The translations under genes were made by a program, and so were the position numbers. From Bacteroidales bacterium UBA1757 (GTDB taxonomy: Bacteria; Bacteroidota; Bacteroidia; Bacteroidales; UBA1402), in NCBI GenBank assembly GCA_002315625.1, contig DCHH01000053.1, positions 1,306-28,109 on the forward strand: 26,804 bases of DNA, read 5' to 3'. Below, in pieces: positions 16,411 through 25,652 of this stretch. The stretch's first letter is position 1, and the number at the start of each line of letters is the position of its first letter. Under the pieces are notes generated by a model. It saw only the letters and a list, made by a program, of their open reading frames with translations. It was not told the origin of the DNA and did no database searches.

Positions 16411-18072
16411 ATGAAACAGATATTAATGAAATATATGGCGTTCTTCGCAGCAGTGCTGCTTGTTAGTGCCTGCTCCGATGAAAAAATAGGCAGCGTCTAT
16501 CAGATTTTTGAAGACAATCCTGCCTCAAATACCCTTGCAGCCGATTCGTCCTGCACCGAGTGGGTGAAGATTCTGAACTATTCCAACATGTACAATGCAC
16601 TCAATCAGGCCACCCAGCCCTTTACCCTGCTGGTTCCTGACGACAAGGCGGTCCGAGCCTTCTACGATTCGAAAGGGGTCTCCTCGATTGAAGATTTGGG
16701 TGCGGTCTATGCCAAGGCGCTTATCATGCACCATACTACCCTTGACTCCATCACGGTTGAGAAGATGCAGTTGCAGACGGAACTGGTCAATCTGGGTGGT
16801 GACAAGGTCAGTGTAGCAATTGATTCCGAAAGGGCCGGACAGTTCATCTTTGGCGATGTGGCCCATACGACAGCCTCGGCCGTACATGCCTACAATGCAC
16901 TGATATACCACATTGATGCAGTTATTATCCCGCTTGTGGAAACTGTCTATGACCGTCTTTGCGAAAGCGGCAAATACAACATTATGGAGGCGGCTGTCGT
17001 GGCTACCGGATGGGACGAGGATTTGTCTGTAGCCTACGACACTGTCTATGATGAGACTGGAAGTCGGATTATCAACCGCAGGGCCTACACAATTCTGGCG
17101 GTCAGTGATGAAGCTTTTGCCAAGGATGGGATTAATAGTCTTAGTGACCTTACTGACCGCCTGAAGGCCGGTTCTGACTACACTGCTGAAACGAATGCTT
17201 TGTACGAATATGTTTCATACCACCTGTTGGATGGCAGTTACACCCTGTCTGAACTGCAGTCGATGCAGGGAAGTGACACATCCCGCATCTGGGGAACGTA
17301 CGCAGAGGATCAGGTCTTTATGGTTACCCTTGACGAAGCTGCCGGCGGCTGTTTCCTGAACTATTTGGACGAGAACATCCGAGATACCCGCTTTTCTGCC
17401 GAGTCTTGCGACCAGCTCTGCAAGAACGGCTACTTGCAGGCAATTGACGGCTGGCTGCCCGTATGGGAGCCGGTTGCAACAACGGTTGTCTGGGACTTGA
17501 GCGACAATGCCGACATCAAAAATGCTGTTCTGGCTGAAGGTGCTGAATACCAGCCTGTTGAGCCGGTATCAACGGAAACCAACACCTTTGTCTATAAGAC
17601 CAATGCTTTTGAATACGTCCTTTCTGATGCCGGTGCCAGCAACTCTTATATGATTACCTACCGCACCTGCAAGAAGCAGCTGAAGGATTGTGTCCACAAC
17701 GACCGGCTGGTCATCAATCTGGGCTACATGGGCTCAGTGTCGATGAAGACCCCGACGATTGTACGCGGCAAGTACCGTGTCGATTTGCGCTTTGTCTATC
17801 TGAGTGACCACAGCTTTATGCGTACCCTCAGTGACGGCAACGGCGGTATGATACGGATGTATTTTGATGGTGAGAACGAGAAGAGTGCAGCCCCCTACAC
17901 CGAGGTGACCAAGACCAGTATGTGTGTGTGGGAATCGACGCTTTACGATGAGATTGAGTTCGACGTCACAGGTACTCATATCTTCTCGTTTGTCATCATG
18001 GACCCGTCGGCTTCGACCAACAGTAAGTTCTCGCTGCAGTTCGACAGCCTGATATTCACCCCCATTGAATAA
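16411..18072 (+). CDS. FAS1-domain lipoprotein with C-terminal beta-sandwich
   Basis: 553 residues from ATG 16411, seven bases after the susD stop and preceded by AGGAGG (16403-16408), an unusually good ribosome-binding site for this locus. An in-frame ATG at 16387 lies inside susD and is less likely. The lipobox is LVSAC with Cys21. Two FAS1-type units are suggested: about 35-175 (PFTLLVPDDKAVRAFYDSKG, then NALIYHIDAVI) and about 175-360 (YTILAVSDEAFAKDGI, then NGYLQAIDGWLPV). About 390-553 is an all-beta domain with GKYRVDLRFVY and a late SKFSLQFDSLIF strand, possibly carbohydrate-binding. A surface-exposed glycan-binding role beside SusC/D pair 1 is inferred from context. Confidence 0.83.
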   Translation: MKQILMKYMAFFAAVLLVSACSDEKIGSVYQIFEDNPASNTLAADSSCTEWVKILNYSNMYNALNQATQPFTLLVPDDKAVRAFYDSKGVSSIEDLGAVYAKALIMHHTTLDSITVEKMQLQTELVNLGGDKVSVAIDSERAGQFIFGDVAHTTASAVHAYNALIYHIDAVIIPLVETVYDRLCESGKYNIMEAAVVATGWDEDLSVAYDTVYDETGSRIINRRAYTILAVSDEAFAKDGINSLSDLTDRLKAGSDYTAETNALYEYVSYHLLDGSYTLSELQSMQGSDTSRIWGTYAEDQVFMVTLDEAAGGCFLNYLDENIRDTRFSAESCDQLCKNGYLQAIDGWLPVWEPVATTVVWDLSDNADIKNAVLAEGAEYQPVEPVSTETNTFVYKTNAFEYVLSDAGASNSYMITYRTCKKQLKDCVHNDRLVINLGYMGSVSMKTPTIVRGKYRVDLRFVYLSDHSFMRTLSDGNGGMIRMYFDGENEKSAAPYTEVTKTSMCVWESTLYDEIEFDVTGTHIFSFVIMDPSASTNSKFSLQFDSLIFTPIE

Positions 18073-18081
18073 TTCGACATT

Positions 18082-19797
18082 ATGAAAACAAGATATTTTC
18101 TTCTTACTTCGGCTGTTGCCCTGCTTGGGCTTGCAGCATGTACGGATAAGACTTGGGAGGACCACTACAACAATAGCGAGACGGAGATTACCAACGAGCA
18201 GCTGGTTGTGGTGAACGAGACGAGCAAGAGCTATCTCTCCTCCAAAACCGAGTTCGGGAGCATGTATGGTTTCCTGACCGACAACGATGTCTTCGATGTG
18301 TTGGAACAGAAGGGGCAGTTGCATACTCTTCTGGTGGTGGAGAACGGTGATTTTGAGCAGCCGGAGCCTGAGGATGCCCAGTACATCGCAAATTCCCATG
18401 TAACCGACATTGCAATCTCTCCCAGCAACCTTTATGACGGGGAGAGGATTCTCATGTGGCACGGAAAGTTCGTGACTGTCGGGCTTGATTCGTTAGGAAT
18501 GATGGGGAAACTTGACCACCTGACCTTTAACGAATCGCCCGTCAAGAAGGTCATCAAGACGGTTGACGGTTACATTTATGTTCTTTCGTCTATGATTGTC
18601 ACCCCGGAGTCGCTGTATGACTTCATCAACAACCTCGGGGAAGATTATAGCATCTTCCAGCAGTTGGTGCTGGCCTCTGGCGGCAAGGAGTTCGACAAGC
18701 AGAACAGCCGCCCGATTGGTGTTGACGAGACGGGAAATACGATTTATGATACCGTGTGGATTTATACCAACGAGTTTTTCGATGCCAAGAACTTCAACCT
18801 GAGTAGTGAATCGCTTACCGCGACGATGCTCCTGTTCTCGAACGATGTCATCAACGAGGCCATGACCGATGCCTATACCTCTTTGAATATCTGGGGACTC
18901 GACCGCGACATAGATGTTCTCTACCGCTGGATTCTGGAGGTGGCCTTCTACAACAAGACATACACCACCGAGGCGTATGAGTCTTCTACTGACCTTAAGT
19001 CGATTTACGACCGTCAGTGGAAAATTGAAAAGCAGGAGGTTGATTCCAAGCATCCCTATTCGGTCTCGAACGGTATTATCTATAATGTGACGAAACTCCA
19101 TATCCCTACCAATGTGCTGATATACCGCATTAAGGATTTCTACCGAAATTACGAGTATTGTTCCGATGTGGAGAAGGCCCAGTATTTTGCCTACAATAAT
19201 TTCAAGGATATCAATGTCTCGACCGAAGTGGCTGCATGGACGCCTTACTCCGGCGTCTGGCCCATGCACGAGAATGTTGCTCTGACGGCCTATTGCAACG
19301 ATGCTTCGTCTTCCTACTATTTGAAGCACCAGATTATCAAGCCTGTCTATGATGCGCTGGGCAATGTGTCAGGGGTTCGGCCATATCTGATTCCACCGGG
19401 ACCGTACCGTTTCGCCATGGGTTTTGCACAGAACCAGAATGTTTCCTATCATGTGACGGTCTATGTGATAAATGGAACCGATATGGTGAACATAGGAGAG
19501 TCTGATATTACGATTGGTTCTACCACCGAGTTCCACTACGACCGTGGTACATTCCTGAGCGATACCTGGCCTGAAGGGTACAAGGAGGTAAAGGAGCAGG
19601 AACCCATTGCCAGCAACTCCAAGCGCAACAACTACGATACCGACGGCGGTTGTGTCATTGAAGAACTCACCATTCCCGACCTGAAGGGTGACGGAACGGC
19701 ACTGCCTGTGGTCATCCTGCTCGAGAATGCCTCCGGCGTGAGCAACCGTCTGGTATTTCACCACTGGTGTCTGCGTCCGACGTCCAACAACTATTAA
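18082..19797 (+). CDS. Divergent FAS1-like lipoprotein with C-terminal beta domain
   Basis: 571 residues. The lipobox is LGLAAC with Cys20, followed by TDKTWEDHYNN, a common beginning of FAS1 PUL lipoproteins. An N-terminal FAS1-like unit (about 45-180) has HTLLVVENGDF in place of the usual TFFAPTN core and ends with VDGYIYVLSSMIVTPE. A second unit (about 180-370) has TATMLLFSNDVINEAM and ends SNGIIYNVTKLHIPTN. The last 200 residues form a beta-rich domain with YLIPPGPYRFAMGF and VVILLENASGVSNRLVFHHW, comparable in layout to the end of the preceding gene product. The gene is nine bases after its neighbour and 12 before susC 2. It is probably a surface glycan-binding accessory of pair 2. FAS1 assignment is weaker here than for the two upstream proteins. 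Confidence 0.78.
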   Translation: MKTRYFLLTSAVALLGLAACTDKTWEDHYNNSETEITNEQLVVVNETSKSYLSSKTEFGSMYGFLTDNDVFDVLEQKGQLHTLLVVENGDFEQPEPEDAQYIANSHVTDIAISPSNLYDGERILMWHGKFVTVGLDSLGMMGKLDHLTFNESPVKKVIKTVDGYIYVLSSMIVTPESLYDFINNLGEDYSIFQQLVLASGGKEFDKQNSRPIGVDETGNTIYDTVWIYTNEFFDAKNFNLSSESLTATMLLFSNDVINEAMTDAYTSLNIWGLDRDIDVLYRWILEVAFYNKTYTTEAYESSTDLKSIYDRQWKIEKQEVDSKHPYSVSNGIIYNVTKLHIPTNVLIYRIKDFYRNYEYCSDVEKAQYFAYNNFKDINVSTEVAAWTPYSGVWPMHENVALTAYCNDASSSYYLKHQIIKPVYDALGNVSGVRPYLIPPGPYRFAMGFAQNQNVSYHVTVYVINGTDMVNIGESDITIGSTTEFHYDRGTFLSDTWPEGYKEVKEQEPIASNSKRNNYDTDGGCVIEELTIPDLKGDGTALPVVILLENASGVSNRLVFHHWCLRPTSNNY

Positions 19798-19809
19798 TAT
19801 GAGAAGAGG

Positions 19810-22800
19810 ATGAAAAGATTATTTCTGTTATCAGTCATTATATTGGCCGCGTCACTGGTCACGGTGAAAGCCCTGACCCTTGAAGGACGAGTTGTATCGT
19901 CGTATGGCCAGCCTTTGAAAGATGCCGTCGTCACAGCCCCTGGAGCAGTCCGGGCGGTGACCGATGAGAACGGTGCCTTTACGGTGGAAGTTGCCGGAGA
20001 AGTTCGGCTTACTATCTGGGCCGAAGGGTATTTCCAGCAGCAGATAGACCTGCACAACCGTACAAGCGTGAACATCGTGATGGTCGCTGAGAAGACCTAC
20101 AAGTACAATGAGACTAAGGTCCTCCCGTTTGAAATCGTCTCGAATGCCGAAAACGAGGAGGCGATAAACCTGACCAAAAAGGACTTCATGATGGGTTCAG
20201 CCACAATCGACCGGGCAATTCAGGGAGAACTGACCGGTCTGCAGGTGACCCAGAAGGGTGGTATGCCAGGCGAAGGAGCCTTCATGTCATATCATGGCCT
20301 TCATACCCTGTCGGCCGACGCCATGCCGCTTGTGGTCATCAACGGAGTGCCCTATATGCCCTCCACCGATGAATCGCAGCTTATCGGAGGCTATTCCAAG
20401 AGTATCTTCCAGGCCTATAACGTTCAGGATATTTCCAACATCACCCTGTTGACTGGGGCTGAGGCTTCTCTCTACGGCTCACTGGGTGCAAATGGTGTGT
20501 TGCTCATCGAAACCGACGGAGCGACATCCGACGACATGAACACGAAAATTTCCTATACGGGCTCAGTCGGCGTGAACTGGAACAATACCCGCATTCCGCT
20601 GATGAACGCTTCGCAGTACAAGTCATATCTTTCCGATATCGGAATGACCTACTACGACAACATGGAGACTTTCTTCCAGAATTTCCCGTTCCTCAGCCCC
20701 GATGCCTCTGATGCCTACAATTATCTGTATGCCTTCGACACTGACTGGCAGAACGAGCTCTATCGCAACGGCCTGACCACCGACCACCTTATCCGCGTAG
20801 AGGGAGGTGATGCCATCGCCAAGTACGACATCTCGGTTGGCTATGCACGCGACGAGGGAATTCTGAAGAAAACCTACAGCGACCGCTTCCATTCCCAGAT
20901 CAATTCGAATGTAATTGTCAGCAAGCAGGTGGAAATCGGTGCATCTTTAGGACTTGCCTATCTGACGGGTTCCTACCAGGAGCAGGGGATGATTGAGGAG
21001 ACTAACCCGCTTCTGGCTGCCTACCGTCGCGCACCGGTCCTGAGCCCATACAAGAGCGATATGTACGGCAATCTGCTCGATTCATATTCGTCGTACTATT
21101 ATGGAAATAATACCAATACCGACTTTATCGTGAGTAATCCGCTGTCGCTCGTCAATACGGCATCTTCCAGCAAGCGTCAGTACGATGCTAACTTGCAGAT
21201 TAACCTCCGCTACAAGCCTACAGCCAATCTGTGGTTCAGTGGAATAGTAGGGTTGTACTACAACTACGATCAGGAGGGACTGTTCATTCCCGGTATAAAC
21301 AACAGCGATATTGTTCCTCAGTTCGACACCTTCGGAGAAAGTAACAACATTGTCCGTCAGGGGGTTAACGAGACTTTCAATATGTTCTACGCCCTGAACG
21401 CCAACTGGAATCGTACGTTTGGTAAGCACAACGTAGCCCTCAAGGGTGGCGGACAGCTTATTACCCGTTCCTACGAAACCGATATGGGTGTGGGCCGCAA
21501 CACCGCCAATGACTTCTACCAGACCCTTAGCGATGTGCAGAAGGTCGGACGCTATTTCAGCGGTTACGGCAGCAAGTGGAACTGGGTGAGTGCCTATCTG
21601 AATGCCGCCTACACCTATAACAACTGGGTGCGTGCAGCTGTCACCGTCTCGACTGACGGAGCCTCTTCCACTGGTGTCAATACGCCTCGAATGGGTGTCT
21701 TCCCTGCAGGAAGCCTGACCTTCATGCTCAATAATCTGGCGGCTTTCGATGGTGCTGAATGGCTGAACCGCCTGAACGTGCATGCCGATTATGGAAAGAC
21801 CGGTAACAGCCGTTTCTCAAGTTCCTACGGACAGTATTACTATCAGAGCCAGCTCTATCAGGGAATTGCCGGTATAATCCGTGCTAATGTCCCCAACACC
21901 GAAATCAAATGGGAAGAGAACCTTAGGGCCAATGTCAATGTCGATGCTTCGATGTTCTCCAACCGCTTGCAGTTGAAGGTGGGGTATTATAACGACCAGG
22001 CAAGTGACGTACTGATGGCAAGTGATATATCTTCTCTGTACGGCACGGGCGTTCACTACAGTAACGATGCTGCCCTGAGCAGTTACGGTTACGAAATTTC
22101 ACTGAAGGGTCTGCCTGTCAACGGGCGCAACTTCAAGTGGACAATCGGCGGCGACATTACCCGTCTTTATAATAGGGTGAAATCACTTGGAAGCTCCACG
22201 CAGTATGTGACCACCCTTTCCGACGGAGCCACACTGCTGACTCGGGTAGGGGAGAACCCCTATTGCTTCTACGGCTACCAGACCGACGGGGCCTATCCAG
22301 TCTATTCGACAATTCAGGAGGCTTCCACCGCCTACAAGTATGTGGAGAACGGTCAGACCCTTTACCGTCCGATGCAGAACCGCAACGGCGTTGAGTATCA
22401 GGCTGGTGACATCCGCTTCGTTGACCAGAACAACGACGGCATAATCAACGATGCCGACAAGGTCATTCTGGGTTCGGCCACTCCGGACTTCTACGGAAGC
22501 CTTTTCACCCGTTTCCAGTACAAGGGCTTCGCGCTCGATTTCAATTTCATCTACTCCGTCGGCAACGAGGCATACAATGCGGTCCGTCGGGTTACTGAGT
22601 CCTCTTCCGACTTCTCGAACCAGAGCACGGCCGTGACGCGCCGCTGGACGATGGGAGGTCAGATTACCGACATGCCACGTGCACAGTACAACGACCTGGT
22701 GGGCAATAACGCTTTCTCTTCCCGCTGGATAGAGGATGCCTCCTATCTGAAACTCCGCGATGTCACTCTCAGTTACAGCTTCGACAAGCCGGTATGGAAC

Positions 22801-22974
22801 TTCTTCCGTGGCGGTACGCTCTATGTGACTGGGCAGAATCTCTTGAGCTTCTCGCACTACTTGGGCTCCGACCCGGAATTTTCCTATTCCTACAGCACTG
22901 TCATGCAGGGTGTGGATTATGGAAAGGTCGTCCTTCCGAGGACCGTGAAGTTTGGTGTCAACCTGAAATTCTAA
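19810..22974 (+). CDS. SusC-like TonB-dependent transporter (pair 2), divergent plug
   Basis: 1054 residues. A signal peptide is followed by a carboxypeptidase-regulatory-like domain (about 22-95: LEGRVVSSYGQPLKDAVV, VTDENGAFTV). The TonB box is not recognisable at the usual place; about 97-110 reads YKYNETKVLPFEIV. The plug keeps RAIQGELTGLQV, MPLVVINGVPY, NVQDISNITLLTGAEASLYG and GANGVLLIETDGA, but the usual IRGxxSL signature is replaced by MSYHGLHTL (from residue 159). The barrel has a DQNNDGIINDADKVILG loop at about 872 and ends in Phe. Length, order and susD neighbour make it a SusC homologue. Its divergence from pair 1 suggests a different ligand or a different TonB interaction. Confidence 0.94.
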   Translation: MKRLFLLSVIILAASLVTVKALTLEGRVVSSYGQPLKDAVVTAPGAVRAVTDENGAFTVEVAGEVRLTIWAEGYFQQQIDLHNRTSVNIVMVAEKTYKYNETKVLPFEIVSNAENEEAINLTKKDFMMGSATIDRAIQGELTGLQVTQKGGMPGEGAFMSYHGLHTLSADAMPLVVINGVPYMPSTDESQLIGGYSKSIFQAYNVQDISNITLLTGAEASLYGSLGANGVLLIETDGATSDDMNTKISYTGSVGVNWNNTRIPLMNASQYKSYLSDIGMTYYDNMETFFQNFPFLSPDASDAYNYLYAFDTDWQNELYRNGLTTDHLIRVEGGDAIAKYDISVGYARDEGILKKTYSDRFHSQINSNVIVSKQVEIGASLGLAYLTGSYQEQGMIEETNPLLAAYRRAPVLSPYKSDMYGNLLDSYSSYYYGNNTNTDFIVSNPLSLVNTASSSKRQYDANLQINLRYKPTANLWFSGIVGLYYNYDQEGLFIPGINNSDIVPQFDTFGESNNIVRQGVNETFNMFYALNANWNRTFGKHNVALKGGGQLITRSYETDMGVGRNTANDFYQTLSDVQKVGRYFSGYGSKWNWVSAYLNAAYTYNNWVRAAVTVSTDGASSTGVNTPRMGVFPAGSLTFMLNNLAAFDGAEWLNRLNVHADYGKTGNSRFSSSYGQYYYQSQLYQGIAGIIRANVPNTEIKWEENLRANVNVDASMFSNRLQLKVGYYNDQASDVLMASDISSLYGTGVHYSNDAALSSYGYEISLKGLPVNGRNFKWTIGGDITRLYNRVKSLGSSTQYVTTLSDGATLLTRVGENPYCFYGYQTDGAYPVYSTIQEASTAYKYVENGQTLYRPMQNRNGVEYQAGDIRFVDQNNDGIINDADKVILGSATPDFYGSLFTRFQYKGFALDFNFIYSVGNEAYNAVRRVTESSSDFSNQSTAVTRRWTMGGQITDMPRAQYNDLVGNNAFSSRWIEDASYLKLRDVTLSYSFDKPVWNFFRGGTLYVTGQNLLSFSHYLGSDPEFSYSYSTVMQGVDYGKVVLPRTVKFGVNLKF

Positions 22975-22980
22975 CAGAAT

Positions 22981-24738
22981 ATGACTATGAAAAAACTCCA
23001 TATTGCCTGTATGGCACTCATGACACTCTCTATGGTGTCATGCAAGGACTTTTTTGAACCCAAGACCGATGACGTCCTCTCGTCGAAGGATTATATTTCT
23101 TCCCAGACAGAGGTCTATACGGGTTACATCGGAATCATCACCAAACTACAGGCCGTGGGCGACAAGTCAGTCTATCTGACCGATACCCGTGGCGAGTTGC
23201 TGGAGCCCTCCGAGAACTCCCTTCCGGAGCTCATTGCCCTCTACAATTACAACTCCGACCTGAGCGGTAACAGTTATGCCGATCCTGCCGCCTATTACGA
23301 GGTGATTGTGGCATGTAACGACTATCTGGAGAACATGCGCGAGTTTCGCAAGAACCGTCCGGAACTGACTGACGACGAACGTTTTGATGCTCTGGTGAGC
23401 CTTACTGTACGCGACAAAGTGTGGGCCTATCTGACTCTGGCCGAGATTTACGGACAGGCGGTGTGGTTCAACGACCCGCTAATAAAGGTGCAGGATTTGT
23501 CGGATAACACGAAGTTCCAGCTTCTCGACCTTGAGTCGGTTGTTGACCGTTGCATAAATCTTCTTGACAACGGTGACGAATCAACCGATTACGTCGATGG
23601 GACGCTTACCTTCTCGTGGTATCAGTGGCTCGACCCGGAAACTCCGCTGGCCGAGAGCGACTACCGCTATTGGGACTACATGACTCCGCCATACGAAGGA
23701 CTGATGGCCAAGTTGTGTCTGTGGAAAGGTGCCTGCCTGCAAGGGAAGAACGACTATGCCGGTTCAAAGTCATACTACCAGACCTGTGCCGACCTGATGT
23801 TTGACGCTCTGAACACTGTGATTTCCGATCAGGACCTGAACTATTACTATCTTCCGACGGCTGCTACTGCGGGTAACTATGCCCGTTACTGGGACAATCC
23901 TGACCCGTATGCCCGTGAGGTTGTAAGCGCAATCATTTATGACTATACCCGTAACCAGACAAACCAGCTGCTGCACCATTTCAGCAAGGAGTACCCAAAT
24001 AAGTATCTTCTTCGTCCGAGTCTGCTTACACTGGCCAACTGTTTCGAGAACAACTCATTCAATCCAGGTTATACATCTTCTTCCGAGAAGCGTAACTCGA
24101 CGGTGTTCGGCGACCGCTTTACTGACCAGCCCTATCTGGCCAAGTTCCGTCCTTCCGGCAGTTCCCGTCGTGTGAATGCCTATCAGGACGACGTTCATAT
24201 CTATCTCTTCCGTGCAACCGAGTACCATTATTTCCTGATGGAGGCGTTGAACGGACTGGGACGCTTTGAGGCTGTTGACCGTCTGCTTAATCTTGGTCTT
24301 CAGGCTACCGACTTTGTCTATTCCGAAGGAAGCATGGTCAAGGACGATAACGGCTACGGCACCCCGCTGCCCGGTTTTGAGGGGTTCACCAACGACTGGA
24401 CAAGTGTGGCCTCTTGGGGTACGAGAAAGTATCCTCATGTGGGGTTGCGCGGAGCGTTCAGCCTGAAATCCCGCCCCATTGCCACTGACAACAGTGCCCT
24501 TTATCTGCAGTCGAATATGAAGGCGAATAATCTGGCTATTCTCGACGAGGCGATGCTGGAGTTTGCCGGAGAGGGAAAGGTCTATCCGATGTATATCCGT
24601 ACGGCTATCCGCTGGAAGGACTTCTCGATTATTTCTTCTCGTGTAGCCCCGAAATATGGCGCAAATGCAGAGGCGATGAAGTCAATCATCGAACAGCAGT
24701 ATTTTGTTCCTTGGGATTTGAAATTGAATCATGAATAA
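22981..24738 (+). CDS. SusD/RagB-like glycan-binding lipoprotein (pair 2)
   Basis: 585 residues from ATG 22981; a second ATG at 22987 is equally possible and gives a lipobox Cys19 (SMVSC). After the Cys comes KDFFEPKTDDVLSSKDYISS, typical of SusD. Further features are the helix with VRDKVWAYLTLAEIYGQAVWF, a GLMAKLCLWKGACLQG helix in the TPR-like region, RATEYHYFLMEALNGLGRFEAVDRLLNLGLQ in segments near the C-terminus, and EAMLEFAGEGKVYPMYIRTA, which corresponds to the late EFAxEGxRxxDLxR signature of the family but with YPMYIRTAIRW. It should cap the second SusC. Six bases separate it from susC 2, and its stop overlaps the next start by eight bases (24731-24738). Confidence 0.93.
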   Translation: MTMKKLHIACMALMTLSMVSCKDFFEPKTDDVLSSKDYISSQTEVYTGYIGIITKLQAVGDKSVYLTDTRGELLEPSENSLPELIALYNYNSDLSGNSYADPAAYYEVIVACNDYLENMREFRKNRPELTDDERFDALVSLTVRDKVWAYLTLAEIYGQAVWFNDPLIKVQDLSDNTKFQLLDLESVVDRCINLLDNGDESTDYVDGTLTFSWYQWLDPETPLAESDYRYWDYMTPPYEGLMAKLCLWKGACLQGKNDYAGSKSYYQTCADLMFDALNTVISDQDLNYYYLPTAATAGNYARYWDNPDPYAREVVSAIIYDYTRNQTNQLLHHFSKEYPNKYLLRPSLLTLANCFENNSFNPGYTSSSEKRNSTVFGDRFTDQPYLAKFRPSGSSRRVNAYQDDVHIYLFRATEYHYFLMEALNGLGRFEAVDRLLNLGLQATDFVYSEGSMVKDDNGYGTPLPGFEGFTNDWTSVASWGTRKYPHVGLRGAFSLKSRPIATDNSALYLQSNMKANNLAILDEAMLEFAGEGKVYPMYIRTAIRWKDFSIISSRVAPKYGANAEAMKSIIEQQYFVPWDLKLNHE

Positions 24739-25645
24739 GAAATTATTTCCGATGCTGGCGGCGTTTTTGGCCGTCAGTGTCGTTTTTGCGCAGGGGCAGG
24801 TATCTCCTTTTGCCGGGACGCCGTCTCCTTTTGCCGGAGCGCCGTCGTCTGACAGTGAGGAGTTTGTGCATCAGAATGTTACTATTGCCAAGAGTGAAAA
24901 GACGCTGAAGAGCCAGTGGGCTGGCAAACGGGTCGGAATCTTAGGCGATTCGATGACCGATGTCCGCACGCTTGGCGGTCCGCAGACTACCCTTTGGTGG
25001 GGGTATCTGCAGCAACTGTTGGGACTCGGCGAGACATACGTCTATGGAATCAGCGGTCACCAGTGGCACCAGATTTACGGTCAGGCTGCCAAATTGTATG
25101 AGGAGCACGGCAGCGAAGTTGATGCCATTCTGATTTTTGCCGGAACGAACGATTACAATGCCGGGGTGCCGGTCGGAACATTCTTTACCGAAGAACAGCT
25201 GGAGGTGGAGGTGAAGGGGCCGAAGATTGTGACCCGTACCCACCGCGTCCCTGTCATGGCCGATTCGACGGTGTGCGGTCGCATCAACAAATCGCTTGGT
25301 TACATCAAGGAGCATTTCCCCCATGCCCAGATTGTGGTCATGACCCCGATTCACCGGGGCTATGCCAAGTTCAATGCCAAGAATGTGCAGCCGGACGAGT
25401 TTTATTGTAATGCTCAGGGACTTTTCCTGGAGGATTATGTGGAACTTTATAAGAAGGGTGCCGCCTATTGGTCCGTCCCGGTGGCCGACCTGTACGGCGA
25501 GAGCGGCATTCTTCCCAATCTGCTTTCCAACAGCCGATACATCAACAGGTCGGCAACGGATCGTCTTCACCCCTCGACGGAAGGGCAGTACCGGATAGCC
25601 AAGTTCATGCAGTACCGTCTGCTGTCGCTCCCTGCAAATTTCTGA
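24731..25645 (+). CDS. Secreted SGNH/GDSL-type hydrolase (probable carbohydrate esterase)
   Basis: 304 residues. A type I signal peptide (cleavage probably after VFA) has no lipobox, so the product is periplasmic or secreted. All SGNH blocks can be seen: GDSMTD with nucleophile Ser74, a Gly in GISGH near 106-109, GTND with Asn140, and ATDRLHP with Asp277 and His280. The catalytic set is therefore complete. Between the signal and the catalytic domain is a short linker with a duplicated SPFAG-x-P unit. Family members in PULs remove acetyl or other acyl groups from plant glycans, and the lyase upstream makes a pectin acetylesterase-like role plausible, but the substrate is not determined by sequence. 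The start overlaps the susD stop as ATGAATAA, so translation is probably coupled. Confidence 0.9.
   Translation: MNKKLFPMLAAFLAVSVVFAQGQVSPFAGTPSPFAGAPSSDSEEFVHQNVTIAKSEKTLKSQWAGKRVGILGDSMTDVRTLGGPQTTLWWGYLQQLLGLGETYVYGISGHQWHQIYGQAAKLYEEHGSEVDAILIFAGTNDYNAGVPVGTFFTEEQLEVEVKGPKIVTRTHRVPVMADSTVCGRINKSLGYIKEHFPHAQIVVMTPIHRGYAKFNAKNVQPDEFYCNAQGLFLEDYVELYKKGAAYWSVPVADLYGESGILPNLLSNSRYINRSATDRLHPSTEGQYRIAKFMQYRLLSLPANF
24803..24844 (+). repeat. Two tandem 21-bp units in the SGNH linker
   Basis: Bases 24803-24823 and 24824-24844 are direct repeats with two mismatches. They encode SPFAGTP and SPFAGAP, just after the signal peptide. This is a likely flexible linker that arose by slippage. Confidence 0.85.
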
Positions 25646-25652
25646 CCTCCGT

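Noticed and set aside
18493..19329. 278-codon open frame on the minus strand
   Set aside because: Antisense to a clear FAS1-like lipoprotein gene, no recognisable motif or signal.
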